Notes under the pieces: generated by a model
The model's database searches: none
The model's input: only the letters and a program-made list of their open reading frames with translations
Told to the model about the DNA's origin: nothing
Made by a program: the position numbers and the translations under genes
Source: Bacillus sp. UNC438CL73TsuS30
GTDB taxonomy: Bacteria > Bacillota > Bacilli > Bacillales > Cytobacillaceae
Length of the DNA stretch: 36,956 bases
Direction: 5' to 3'
Assembly (NCBI RefSeq): GCF_000482325.1
Contig: NZ_KI535300.1
Coordinates: 100,301-137,256 of the forward strand
In this document: one piece after another, positions 7,221-16,109 of the stretch
Numbering within the stretch: position 1 is the stretch's first letter
Layout: each line of letters begins with the position of its first letter

Positions 7221-9356
7221 ATGTTTTCCGTGGCAAAGGAAAAAATTAAGCCAATAATAGCAGTTGAAATCAGCGAGAATCAAGAAATAGTTGGATCTTC
7301 CATTAAAAACATCAAGGAACCCTTTTTATTCCTAAAAAAACAGGACAAATTATTTGCCTATGCGATAATGAATACACCATTACTTGAAAAGTTAGAAAGG
7401 CAAAATTTCGAGTTAGCGGTTTTACTTGAGCACACAAAGTCAATTGAAAATGTCTGTTATTTAGGGGAACATATTTCATTACCCGTCCTATTTCAAATTG
7501 TCGGGGAACCATTTGCAATCATAAGAGGAGAGGATGGAATTCCGAGCGGCTACATTCTCAGGGAAGACATTCTGGCAGAGCTTTTTAAACAAGAAAATAA
7601 AAGTGTGGATTTATTAAAAATCATGCTTACCTCCATACCAATGGGGATGTTTGTTTTAGATAAAGAAAAACGAATCATCAATTGTAATGATGCTGGCTTA
7701 AAAATGATTAAATCAACCTCCGATCAGGTTTTAAATCTTCCGGCAGAAAATATTTTTAGCGGAGAGCACATTCAGAATGTTTTTGAAACCGGAAAAACGC
7801 TTCTAAATCATCTCGAAATTACCAACGGAACAGGGGTCCTCGTTGATTATAGTCCTATATTAAACTATGACCATGAAGTAGATGGAATCATCATCGTGGT
7901 ACAAGATTTACCAATGGTTGAAGAAATGGCGATGGAAATTGAGCATATCAAGGATTTAAATAAAGACTTAAATGCCATTCTTTCGAGCATTTATGATGAG
8001 ATACTTGTAGTAAATGCGAAAGGTGAATTAATCAGGTACAGCGAAAACATCATCCAGGACTTTTGGAAAGTAGATTTAAAAGAGTTGCTTGGGAAAAATA
8101 TGTTCCAGCTTGAGGACCAAGGGTTGTTCACACCTTCTGTGACAAGGCTGGTTATGGAACGAAAGAAAAAGGTTTCCGTTGTTCAGGAAACGAAAAATGG
8201 AAGACGGATTCTTGCCGTTGGTAATCCTATTTTTAATGATAAAAATGAACTAGACCGTATCATTATTGCTTCCCGGGATATTACAGAAACAACGAAGCTA
8301 AAAAGCGAATTAAAAGAAATGAAGAAAATCTCAGAGCAGTATAAGAAGGAATTGGATACGTTTAAAAGTAAGGACCGCTTTTTAAAAAAGTTAATTTATT
8401 GCAGCCCGAAAATGGAAAAAATTATGAGTCAAGTAAAGAAAATTGCTGATTTTTCTTCCACTGTCCTGCTCAATGGGGAGTCCGGTGTCGGAAAGGAAGT
8501 TATTGCTCAAGCAATTCATCAGTTAGGAAAACGAGCGGAGTATCCATTTCTAAAATTGAATTGTGGTGCCATCCCGGAAAATTTATTGGAAAGCGAATTA
8601 TTTGGATACGTGAAGGGTGCTTTTACAGGTGCCGATAAGAACGGAAAAGACGGATATTTCAAACAAGCAGATGGGGGAATCCTGTTTCTGGATGAAATTG
8701 GGGAGATGCCGATGCATCTGCAGGTAAAGCTGCTGCGAGTTCTTCAGGAGCAGGAGGTTATTCCTGTCGGCAGTACCACTCCGTTTAAGATCAATGTCCA
8801 AATCATTGCTGCTACGAATAAGAAATTAGAGAAAATGGTGGAGGAAGGTAGCTTCCGAGAGGATTTATTTTACCGCCTGAATGTTATTCCAATTCATATT
8901 CCACCATTAAGAGAACGGGTTGAGGACATTTCGTTGCTTGCATTTCATTTTCTTCAGCAGTTAAATGAAAAATATGAGCGGAACTATCATTTAACACCGG
9001 ATGCGATTAATGTGATGGAGTTTTATCCATGGCCGGGTAATGTAAGGGAATTGCAAAATATTATTGAAAGATTAGTTGTTTCTGCGGATGAGCAGGCTAT
9101 TGATGCGGAATTTGTCAGCCAGTTTTTATCATTAGGCTATGAATATAAAAAAATGAAGCCTGTTATTACGAGAGTCATTCCTCTGCAGGAGGCAATCGAT
9201 CAGGTGGAGGAACAGTTGATTGTCCTAGCTATGAAGCAATATAAAACAACAACCAAAGCAGCAAAGGCATTAGGAATCAGCCAGTCCTCCGTCAGCAGGA
9301 AATATCAAAAAATTGTAAGTGAGAAAAATCTAAATACCGAAAAATTATCCACATAA
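7221..9356 (+). CDS. Sigma-54 enhancer-binding regulator with two PAS domains (711 aa)
   Basis: The order is: an N-terminal region of about 130 residues that I cannot place (possibly CBS-like), PAS 1 (about 130-235), PAS 2 (about 245-355), a short coiled coil, an AAA+ sigma-54 activation domain (about 390-625) and a C-terminal helix-turn-helix (about 675-697, KAAKALGISQSSVSRKY). The activation domain is intact: Walker A GESGVGKE near 418, the sigma-54 contact loop GAFTGA near 466-471, Walker B ILFLDEIGE near 487, and arginine finger region FREDLFYRLNV. GGGGG precedes the ATG, and the gene has its own terminator. Lying between three sigma-54 units that share an upstream dyad, it is the likely activator of puuP, the dehydrogenase operon and the catabolic operon. 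The inducer, perhaps putrescine or GABA, is inference. Confidence 0.9.
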   Translation: MFSVAKEKIKPIIAVEISENQEIVGSSIKNIKEPFLFLKKQDKLFAYAIMNTPLLEKLERQNFELAVLLEHTKSIENVCYLGEHISLPVLFQIVGEPFAIIRGEDGIPSGYILREDILAELFKQENKSVDLLKIMLTSIPMGMFVLDKEKRIINCNDAGLKMIKSTSDQVLNLPAENIFSGEHIQNVFETGKTLLNHLEITNGTGVLVDYSPILNYDHEVDGIIIVVQDLPMVEEMAMEIEHIKDLNKDLNAILSSIYDEILVVNAKGELIRYSENIIQDFWKVDLKELLGKNMFQLEDQGLFTPSVTRLVMERKKKVSVVQETKNGRRILAVGNPIFNDKNELDRIIIASRDITETTKLKSELKEMKKISEQYKKELDTFKSKDRFLKKLIYCSPKMEKIMSQVKKIADFSSTVLLNGESGVGKEVIAQAIHQLGKRAEYPFLKLNCGAIPENLLESELFGYVKGAFTGADKNGKDGYFKQADGGILFLDEIGEMPMHLQVKLLRVLQEQEVIPVGSTTPFKINVQIIAATNKKLEKMVEEGSFREDLFYRLNVIPIHIPPLRERVEDISLLAFHFLQQLNEKYERNYHLTPDAINVMEFYPWPGNVRELQNIIERLVVSADEQAIDAEFVSQFLSLGYEYKKMKPVITRVIPLQEAIDQVEEQLIVLAMKQYKTTTKAAKALGISQSSVSRKYQKIVSEKNLNTEKLST

Positions 9357-9361
9357 TCACC

Positions 9362-9400
9362 AAAAGCTGCATCAGACCTAAAATCTGATGCAGCTTTTTT
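9362..9400 (+). terminator. Terminator of the 711-aa regulator
   Basis: AAAAGCTGCATCAGA and TCTGATGCAGCTTTT form a 15-bp stem around a 7-base loop and run into T residues. Confidence 0.92.
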
Positions 9401-9433
9401 TATATATAGTATGGGTGAAAATTTTTGAACCAA

Positions 9434-9469
9434 GTTGATTGGAGCGAAGCGCCTGAAGCGCAAATCAAC
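9434..9469. repeat. Miniature copy of the GTTGATT palindromic repeat
   Basis: GTTGATTGGAGCG at the left and CGCAAATCAAC at the right are the two ends of the long element at 22170-22302, joined with only about 12 bases between. It looks like an internally deleted derivative. It ends 19 bases before the first UAS half-site of the next operon. Confidence 0.6.
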
Positions 9470-9487
9470 CACCATGTTCAATAGGGC

Positions 9488-9534
9488 CTATGCAAAAAAT
9501 AATAGGTTTATGCAAAAATGAATAGCTTTCTGCA
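9488..9534 (+). promoter_or_regulatory. Three phased UAS-like half-sites before the aldehyde dehydrogenase operon
   Basis: CTATGCA (9488), TTATGCA (9508) and TTCTGCA (9528) recur every 20 bp, close to two helical turns. The second continues as AAAA-TGAATAG, matching the opposite arm of TTATGCA-N4-TGCATAA at 5 of 7 positions; the others have weaker second arms. The middle site is centred about 60 bp upstream of the -24 GG. A degenerate tandem array of the same activator site is the best reading. Confidence 0.5.
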
Positions 9535-9574
9535 AAGTAACTTGATAAATCCTTTAATTAATAGGTTTTTAGAG

Positions 9575-9591
9575 TTGGCACGCTTCTTGCA
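9575..9591 (+). promoter_or_regulatory. Sigma-54 (-24/-12) promoter of the putrescine/GABA catabolic operon
   Basis: TTGGCAC-N5-TTGCA is a textbook match with 10 bases between GG and GC, 40 bases before the ATG. No further promoter or terminator was seen until after 15466, so it probably drives four genes. Confidence 0.92.
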
Positions 9592-9630
9592 TTAATAGAT
9601 AGTGAGGATTAATTAAGGAGGAAATTTCAC

Positions 9631-11124
9631 ATGGTCGAAATAAAAAACCGAGTTGCAAATCTAAAAATGTTTATTGATGGCGAATGGAAAGATTCTGAAA
9701 ATCAAGAAACACGCCCAGTCATTAATCCAGCCAACGGTGAAGTGATCACCCATGCACCTGAGGGAACAGTCGCAGATGCACGCACGGCAATCTTTGCTGC
9801 CCGCAGAGCCTTTGAAGAGGGAGTATGGTCCGGTTTATCAGCACAGGAAAGAGCCTCCTATTTATTTAAAATTGCTGACAAAATTGATGAATATGCAGAC
9901 GAATTAACTCAGCTTGAAACAATGGACAACGGTAAAACCTTAAGAGAAGCTGGGGGCGATATTGGTGACGCAGCTGCTTGTTTCCGTTACTATGCAGGAT
10001 TGATTACTAAACCGGATGGCTTTACCTACCATGTAGCAGATCCAATGCAGGCAATGGTAGTCCGTGAGCCTGTCGGCGTTTGCGGCTTAATAGTTCCGTG
10101 GAATTATCCATTACTAATGAGTGTTTGGAAAATTGCTCCAGCATTAGCTGCAGGAAATACAATTGTCTTTAAACCATCTGAAGTAACGCCGGTAACTCCG
10201 AAAAAATTATTTGAAATTTTTGAAGAAATCGGTTTGCCAAAAGGTGTTGCCAATATGGTTATGGGTGCCGGTGCCGTGGTAGGAAATGAAATAGCCTCTC
10301 ATCCTGAAGTAGACATGGTTTCGTTTACCGGCGGCACGAAAACAGGAAAACATATCATGAAAACTGCGGCAGATACCATGAAAAAGGTTTCTTTGGAGCT
10401 AGGCGGTAAATCACCAAATATTATTTTTGCAGATGCTGACTTTGAAACCGCTGTAGATTGGGCATTGTTTGGAATTTATTGTGGTACAGGTCAGGTGTGT
10501 TCGTCTGGATCAAGAATTCTTGTCGAAGAAAGCATCTATGATAAGTTTGTAGACCGTTTTGTCGAAAGAGCGAAGCAAATTAAAGTTGGTCCTGGGAATC
10601 ATCCTGAATCAGAAATGGGTCCACTTGTCAGCCAGCAACACATGGAAAAAGTTCTTCATTATATTGACCTTGGAAAACAAGAAGGTGCCAAGATTGCATG
10701 TGGCGGTAACAGAATTGTTGATAATGGTCTAGAAAATGGCTATTTTGTTGAACCAACTGTTTTTATTGATGTAAACAATGATATGAGAATTGTTCAAGAG
10801 GAAATCTTTGGTCCTGTTGTTTGTATTCAAAAATTCAAGGATGAAGCCGAAGCGATCCAACTTGCCAATAGTACGGTTTACGGCCTTGCCGGAGCAGTAT
10901 TTTCAACCGATGGAGCAAAGGCTTTACGCGTGATTAAAAAGGTTCGCTCCGGAATTACCTGGATTAACGCTTACCACCCAACTTACAACGAAGCACCGTG
11001 GGGCGGTTATAAACAAAGTGGTATCGGAAGAAGTCTCGGAACATTCGGTCTTGAAGAATTCCAAGAGATTAAACAAATTAATATTAACCTGCAGGTTGAA
11101 CCAATCGGCTGGTTTTCAAACTAA
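9631..11124 (+). CDS. NAD-dependent aldehyde dehydrogenase, probably 4-aminobutanal dehydrogenase
   Basis: The 497-residue enzyme has the full ALDH set: PWNYPLLM, the cofactor loop FTGGTKTGK, general base E256 in SLELGGKSP, and nucleophile C290 in GQVCSSGSR. It belongs to the betaine-aldehyde/aminoaldehyde branch of the superfamily, like B. subtilis GbsA and E. coli PuuC/PatD. AGGAGG stands before the ATG. It is the first gene of the sigma-54 operon and lies next to a putrescine aminotransferase, which makes 4-aminobutanal. Oxidation of that aldehyde (or its cyclic form) to GABA is therefore the likely reaction. Betaine aldehyde is the main alternative substrate; sequence alone does not decide. 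Confidence 0.85.
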   Translation: MVEIKNRVANLKMFIDGEWKDSENQETRPVINPANGEVITHAPEGTVADARTAIFAARRAFEEGVWSGLSAQERASYLFKIADKIDEYADELTQLETMDNGKTLREAGGDIGDAAACFRYYAGLITKPDGFTYHVADPMQAMVVREPVGVCGLIVPWNYPLLMSVWKIAPALAAGNTIVFKPSEVTPVTPKKLFEIFEEIGLPKGVANMVMGAGAVVGNEIASHPEVDMVSFTGGTKTGKHIMKTAADTMKKVSLELGGKSPNIIFADADFETAVDWALFGIYCGTGQVCSSGSRILVEESIYDKFVDRFVERAKQIKVGPGNHPESEMGPLVSQQHMEKVLHYIDLGKQEGAKIACGGNRIVDNGLENGYFVEPTVFIDVNNDMRIVQEEIFGPVVCIQKFKDEAEAIQLANSTVYGLAGAVFSTDGAKALRVIKKVRSGITWINAYHPTYNEAPWGGYKQSGIGRSLGTFGLEEFQEIKQININLQVEPIGWFSN

Positions 11125-11220
11125 TTTCGATAAGTGAAAGCGCCCGTTTTAGGGTGCTGGAACTTGAAATATATATTTAAACAAAATTCAAACATTTATA
11201 ACTAACAAGGAGAGATAAAC

Positions 11221-12591
11221 ATGAGTATCGATTTTAAAAGTGAAGTAAAAAGTGAAAAGAATCAAAATGTAACGGAATATATTAACAAGGTTTTAAATTT
11301 AATAGAAAAAGAAGATATTACACAAGAAGATGCAGCTTGGATTACAAAAGAAACCCTTGATGGTTTCCGTGAAAATGTCAACCCTGGATTCCTTGAATAC
11401 CGTAAAACCGTTACTGAAGGCGGTCAATTCGCTGCAGTAGAATGGTCTGATAGCGGTGCAGGCTTTAAAGATGTTAATGGTAAAGAATATATTGACTGTC
11501 TTGGCGGCTTTGGAATTTATAATGTTGGTCACCGAAATCCAAAGGTTGTAAAGGCTGTTACTGACCAATTAAAACGCCAAGCTCTTCACAGCCAGGACCT
11601 TCTTGACCCGCTTCGTGCGATGCTTGCAAAAATTTTAGGCGAAATCACACCAGGTGATTTGAAATATGCATTCTTTACAAATAGTGGTACTGAAAGTGTC
11701 GAAGCAGCTCTTAAACTTGCAAAAATGTACGGTGAAAGAACAACCTTTATCTCTACCACTCGTGCTTTCCATGGTAAGAGTCTTGGTTCATTATCCGGAA
11801 CGGCAAAAGGAATGTTCCGTAAACCATTCCTTCCATTAATTCCAGGTTTCCGTCACGTTCCATTTGGCGATATCGACATGATGAGAAAAACATTTGAAGT
11901 TTGTGCATCCGTCGGAGAAGATGTGGCAGCCGTTATTCTTGAGCCTATCCAAGGTGAAGGCGGAATTATCCTTCCTCCAGAAGGCTATTTAAAACAAGTA
12001 AGAGAGCTTTGTGACCAATATGGATCCTTACTCATTTTTGACGAAGTACAAACAGGTATGGGTCGTACCGGTAAAATGTTTGCTGCAGAATTATATGATG
12101 TAGTACCGGATATCATCTGTCTTGCAAAAGCGTTTGGCGGCGGTGTAATGCCTGCTGGTGCGATTGTGGCTAAAGAAGAAGTATTCAAAAGCTGGTTCGA
12201 AAATCCATTTATGCATACAACAACATTTGGAGGAAACCCACTTGCTTGTGCAGCAGCCATTGCTACAATCGGTGTGTTAATTGAAGAGAATTTACCACAG
12301 CGTGCAGCTGAGGCTGGAGAATACTTCCTTGCAGAGTTGAAAAAAGCAACGGTTGGCCATGAAGACAAAGTACAAGAAATTCGTGGTCAAGGCCTAATGA
12401 TTGGCATCGAATTCCATAAGGATGAGATCGGTTATGAGGTGTCAAAAGGAATGTTCGATAACGGTATCCTTGTTGCAGGAACATTGATTAACTCAAAAAC
12501 CATTCGTATTGAACCTGCTTTAACAATCAGCTATGAAGAAATTGATAAAGTGGTCAGCACCTTTAAGCAAGTGCTAGCTCAAGTGAAATAA
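11221..12591 (+). CDS. patA: Putrescine aminotransferase (PLP, class III)
   Basis: The 456-residue protein matches E. coli PatA (YgjG) in the parts I can recall: VNPGFLEYRKTVTEGG, GGFGIYNVGHRNP, ALHSQDLLDPLRAMLAK, NSGTESVEAALKLAK, VQTGMGRTGKMFA and TFGGNPLACAA. K303 in CLAKAFGGG should form the Schiff base with pyridoxal phosphate. The reaction is putrescine plus 2-oxoglutarate to 4-aminobutanal plus glutamate, in the cytosol. AAGGAG precedes the ATG; the 96-base gap to the previous gene shows no promoter or terminator. The N-terminal extension of about 50 residues before the catalytic fold is usual for this family and separates it from ordinary ornithine or GABA aminotransferases. Confidence 0.92.
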   Translation: MSIDFKSEVKSEKNQNVTEYINKVLNLIEKEDITQEDAAWITKETLDGFRENVNPGFLEYRKTVTEGGQFAAVEWSDSGAGFKDVNGKEYIDCLGGFGIYNVGHRNPKVVKAVTDQLKRQALHSQDLLDPLRAMLAKILGEITPGDLKYAFFTNSGTESVEAALKLAKMYGERTTFISTTRAFHGKSLGSLSGTAKGMFRKPFLPLIPGFRHVPFGDIDMMRKTFEVCASVGEDVAAVILEPIQGEGGIILPPEGYLKQVRELCDQYGSLLIFDEVQTGMGRTGKMFAAELYDVVPDIICLAKAFGGGVMPAGAIVAKEEVFKSWFENPFMHTTTFGGNPLACAAAIATIGVLIEENLPQRAAEAGEYFLAELKKATVGHEDKVQEIRGQGLMIGIEFHKDEIGYEVSKGMFDNGILVAGTLINSKTIRIEPALTISYEEIDKVVSTFKQVLAQVK

Positions 12592-12640
12592 TAACATCAA
12601 TTAGATAGAGGTATATGCAGATAAGGGGGAGCAAAAAGAC

Positions 12641-13996
12641 GTGGAAAAGAAATATGTAAAGCTCCAAACATCCATTCCAGGCCCAAAATCGCAGGAACTA
12701 TTAGAACGTCGAAACCAATATGTTCCTAAAGCAATCAGCAACAATATTCAATCCTTTGTGAAAAAAGCGCAGGGCGCAATCGTGGAGGATGTCGATGGAA
12801 ATATTTATATTGATTTTGCCGGGGCAATCGGAACCTTGAATGTTGGTCATTCCCATCCCAGGGTGGTAAGAGCCCTTCAGGAACAAGCCAGTCAATTTAT
12901 TCATACAGGCTTTAATGTCATGATGTATGAATCCTATATCAAGCTTGCGGAGAGACTCTGCAAGCTTGCCCCTGGCAATTTTGCGAAGCAGGCAGCCTTT
13001 TTTAACAGCGGTGCAGAAGCTGTTGAAAATGCAGTTAAAATTGCAAGGAAATACACGAAACGCCAAGGAATTATCTCTTTTACAAGGGGGTTCCATGGTA
13101 GAACGTTAATGACCATGACCATGACAAGTAAGGTGAAGCCGTATAAATTTGGCTTTGGCCCATTTGCACCGGAGGTTTACAAGGCACCATATCCATATGT
13201 TTACCGCCGCCCTGATGGTATGAGCGAAGAACAATATAGCAAGATGATTATTGAACAATTTGAACAGTTTTTAGTTTCTGAGGTGGCACCAGAAACCATT
13301 GCAGCAGTCGTGATGGAACCGGTCCAAGGTGAAGGTGGATTTATCGTTCCGGACATTGCCTTCGTCCAGCGTGTCAGAGAAATCTGCAGCCAATATGGAA
13401 TTTTATTTGTTGCTGATGAAATTCAAACTGGATTTGCCCGAACAGGTAAGTATTTTGCCATTGAACATTTCGGAGTGGAACCGGACTTAATCACTATCTC
13501 TAAGTCGATGGGGGCAGGGGTGCCAATCAGTGGTGTGATTGGTCGTACTGAAATTATGGATGCCGCTGAAGTAGGTGAAATTGGTGGTACATATTCAGGC
13601 AGCCCGCTTGGATGCCGTGCAGCCTTGACTGTTTTAGATATTATTGAAAGTGAAAATCTTAATGATCGTGCTGAAGAATTAGGAAATAGAGTAGTGGAGA
13701 AAATGAAAATCCTTGCTGAGCGCTTTGACTGCATTGGTGATGTCCGCGGTCTTGGTGCTATGTGTGCAATGGAAATTGTGAAGGACAAGCAGTTAAAAAC
13801 TCCTGATAAGGAAACGGTTGGGAAAATCGTCAAAGCTGCAGGAGAAAGAGGGCTTTTATTATTAAGCGCGGGAATTTTTTCTAACGTTATTCGTATCCTA
13901 ATGCCGTTAACCATCACGGATGAACAGCTTGAAGAGGGTCTCAAGATTCTTGAGGAGTCCATGGAATCGGTATTTGCCATTGATCCGGCCCTTTAA
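12641..13996 (+). CDS. gabT: 4-aminobutyrate (GABA) aminotransferase
   Basis: At 451 residues this is a class III PLP aminotransferase of the GABA type. It has GAIGTLNVGHSHPRV, NSGAEAVENAVKIAR, FHGRTLMTMTMTSK, MEPVQGEGGF, DEIQTGFARTGKYF, and K288 in ISKSMGAG as the PLP lysine. It converts GABA and 2-oxoglutarate to succinate semialdehyde and glutamate. The start is GTG, set by AGGGGGA about nine bases upstream. It sits 50 bases after patA and 15 bases before gabD, as expected for one transcript. The paralogous aminotransferase next door differs in its N-terminus and active-site context, so the two are not redundant copies. Confidence 0.92.
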   Translation: MEKKYVKLQTSIPGPKSQELLERRNQYVPKAISNNIQSFVKKAQGAIVEDVDGNIYIDFAGAIGTLNVGHSHPRVVRALQEQASQFIHTGFNVMMYESYIKLAERLCKLAPGNFAKQAAFFNSGAEAVENAVKIARKYTKRQGIISFTRGFHGRTLMTMTMTSKVKPYKFGFGPFAPEVYKAPYPYVYRRPDGMSEEQYSKMIIEQFEQFLVSEVAPETIAAVVMEPVQGEGGFIVPDIAFVQRVREICSQYGILFVADEIQTGFARTGKYFAIEHFGVEPDLITISKSMGAGVPISGVIGRTEIMDAAEVGEIGGTYSGSPLGCRAALTVLDIIESENLNDRAEELGNRVVEKMKILAERFDCIGDVRGLGAMCAMEIVKDKQLKTPDKETVGKIVKAAGERGLLLLSAGIFSNVIRILMPLTITDEQLEEGLKILEESMESVFAIDPAL

Positions 13997-14011
13997 ATCG
14001 GAGGTAAATGA

Positions 14012-15466
14012 ATGGAAAGAATAGAAAAAAAGTATCAAATTTATCCGATGTATATAGATGGAAATTGGATTGGTAATGATTCTGAGATTTTTACCGAAAT
14101 CGTGAATCCGGCAACAAAGGAAGTTGTCGGTGCTGTCCCAACAGGTGGCGCCTATGAAGCAATTAAAGCAGTTGATGCAGCTCATACCGCATTTCAAACC
14201 TGGTCAAAAAAGACAGCCGATGAGCGTTATCAGATACTAATGAAATGGCATTATTTAATTGAAGAAAATAAACATGAGATTGCTAGAATCATGACAATTG
14301 AGCAAGGAAAACCTCTTAAAGAAGCATTGGGAGAAGTGGTTTATGCCAATGGATTTATCTCTTGGTATGCTGAAGAGGGAAAAAGAATTTACGGGGAAAC
14401 GATTCCTGCGTCACATCCAAATAAGCGGATCCTTGTTCGAAAAGAACCTGTCGGGGTCATTGCGGCCATTACGCCTTGGAATTTCCCGGCTGCGATGATT
14501 ACGAGAAAAGTCGGTCCTGCGCTAGCTGCAGGCTGTACAGCCGTTGTAAAACCGGCCAATCAAACACCGCTTACAGCATTAAAACTGGCTGAGCTTGCCT
14601 ATGAAGCAGGGGTACCTAAGGGAGTTATAAATGTCGTAACCGGAAGATCTTCAGAAATTGGTGATGTTTGGTTAAAGGATTCTCGCGTAACGAAAATTAC
14701 CTTTACCGGTTCGACAGAAGTTGGGAAAACATTGATGCGTGGAGCTGCTGACACCGTTAAAAAGGTATCACTTGAACTTGGTGGAAATGCTCCATTTATC
14801 GTTATGGATGATGCCGACTTAAGAAAAGCGGCTGCGGGTCTAGTGCAATCCAAATTCCGTAATGCCGGACAAACCTGTATTTGTACGAACCGTGTCTTTG
14901 TTCAGGAATCAGTCGCAAATCAATTTGTTGATTTGTTTCAAAATGAATTAGAAAAATTAAAGGTCGGTAATGGTTTAGATGAAGGAATCGATGTTGGTCC
15001 ATTAATTGATCAAGCCGCTTTATCAAAGGTAGAAACACTTGTTGAGGACGCAGTAAATAAGGGTGGAAAAATTGCTTTTAGCGGTGTAAAGCCAACTGAA
15101 GTAAACGGATATTTCTACGCTCCAACCATCATAACGAATATTAATGATGGGATGGAATGTATGCGGGATGAAATTTTTGGTCCGCTTGCCCCTATTGCAA
15201 CCTTCAAAACGGAAGAGGAAGTTATTGCTCGTGCAAATGACTCCATTTATGGATTAGCTGCGTATGTTTATACACAAAATTTAAGCCGCTCCTTTAGAAT
15301 AACGGAACAGCTTGAATATGGGATTATCGGTTTGAATGATGCCTTACCATCGACAGTCCAAGCACCATTTGGAGGATTTAAGGAAAGCGGACTAGGCAGA
15401 GAAGGCGGTCATTACGGGATTGATGAGTATTTAGAGGTTAAATATATTTCAATTGGTATAGATTAA
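14012..15466 (+). CDS. gabD: Succinate-semialdehyde dehydrogenase
   Basis: The 484-residue ALDH has the GabD pattern: PWNFPAAMITRKVGPALAAGCT, FTGSTEVGK, base Glu in SLELGGNAP, and nucleophile C289 in GQTCICTNR, where the second nearby cysteine (CxC) is typical of GabD-type enzymes and redox-sensitive in some. It oxidises succinate semialdehyde to succinate with NAD(P), feeding the TCA cycle. The start follows GGAGG, and the gene is only 15 bases from gabT. It is the last gene of the operon, followed by a terminator near 15538. Confidence 0.93.
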   Translation: MERIEKKYQIYPMYIDGNWIGNDSEIFTEIVNPATKEVVGAVPTGGAYEAIKAVDAAHTAFQTWSKKTADERYQILMKWHYLIEENKHEIARIMTIEQGKPLKEALGEVVYANGFISWYAEEGKRIYGETIPASHPNKRILVRKEPVGVIAAITPWNFPAAMITRKVGPALAAGCTAVVKPANQTPLTALKLAELAYEAGVPKGVINVVTGRSSEIGDVWLKDSRVTKITFTGSTEVGKTLMRGAADTVKKVSLELGGNAPFIVMDDADLRKAAAGLVQSKFRNAGQTCICTNRVFVQESVANQFVDLFQNELEKLKVGNGLDEGIDVGPLIDQAALSKVETLVEDAVNKGGKIAFSGVKPTEVNGYFYAPTIITNINDGMECMRDEIFGPLAPIATFKTEEEVIARANDSIYGLAAYVYTQNLSRSFRITEQLEYGIIGLNDALPSTVQAPFGGFKESGLGREGGHYGIDEYLEVKYISIGID

Positions 15467-15537
15467 GCCTTTTATAAGTAAATATTTTATAGGAACTGCC
15501 TAATTTATTTAACCCTCCTTTTCAAAGGACTCCAAAT

Positions 15538-15595
15538 AAAAGCCAGTAAAACCTTCAGTGATGATTTTATCATTGATAGTTTTATTGGCTTTTTT
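15538..15595 (+). terminator. Terminator of the catabolic operon
   Basis: AAAAGCCAGTAAAAC pairs with GTTTTATTGGCTTTT (one G-T pair) around an inner ATGATTTTATCAT hairpin, followed by T residues. Confidence 0.75.
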
Positions 15596-15656
15596 ATCGA
15601 ATTTAGGAGGAAAATGACGAAGCTTTGTTTAATATAATAGGAAAAGAAATATAGAA

Positions 15657-15998
15657 ATGGGTGAAATTATGGCAGGATTAAATACTTATTTTTTAGCAGG
15701 ACACTCACGTTTGCCTCAAGGGATGGCTGCACAAAATGTGTTTGAATCTTTAACGATCACGGTGGAAATTGATAAAAAATACGGAGTGATTATTGAAGCC
15801 TCCTGTACGCTTGCTACAGAACATGGCAGGCATTATGTCCAGCAAATTCTAAAAGGGCATAGTCTTCAGGATGGAATTGAGGATATAGTTGAAACTTTTA
15901 AGAATGATTATCGCGGAAAAGCCGCAAATGCATTAATTGCTGCTATGAAAGATTTGTATAATCAATATATGAGTCATGAAAACTCATTGCCTATTTAA
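15657..15998 (+). CDS. DUF3870 domain protein
   Basis: The 113-residue soluble protein carries the DUF3870 pattern: TYFLAGHSRLPQGM near the start, IEASCTLATEHGRHYVQQILKGHSL in the middle and DYRGKAANALIAAMKDLYNQY at the end. No function is established for this family; the conserved Cys in ASCTLAT is worth noting. Two starts are possible: the ATG at 15657, or the in-frame ATG at 15669, which has GGGTGA close before it and gives the more usual length. It is bracketed by terminators, so it is transcribed alone. Relatives I recall are often near amino acid catabolic genes, which fits here, but no link is proven. Confidence 0.8.
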   Translation: MGEIMAGLNTYFLAGHSRLPQGMAAQNVFESLTITVEIDKKYGVIIEASCTLATEHGRHYVQQILKGHSLQDGIEDIVETFKNDYRGKAANALIAAMKDLYNQYMSHENSLPI

Positions 15999-16005
15999 AG
16001 GGGAA

Positions 16006-16042
16006 AAGGCCATGCTGCTTAATTTAGCACATGGCTTTTTTT
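16006..16042 (+). terminator. Terminator of the DUF3870 gene
   Basis: GCCATG and CATGGC pair with an inner TGC/GCA extension around a TTAATTTA loop, followed by TTTTTTT. Confidence 0.8.
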
Positions 16043-16109
16043 CCTTTAAAAAATACGGAATACTATGGTACGATAAAGGATAAAAGCAGAGGGAGAAGAG
16101 GGACAGTAA

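Noticed and set aside
11125..11220. Extra promoter between the aldehyde dehydrogenase and patA
   Set aside because: No -24/-12 or SigA hexamers were found; the gap shows only a ribosome site.
11985..13980. Minus-strand frames opposite the two aminotransferases
   Set aside because: Shadow frames of strongly coding sequence; no start signals and no recognisable protein.
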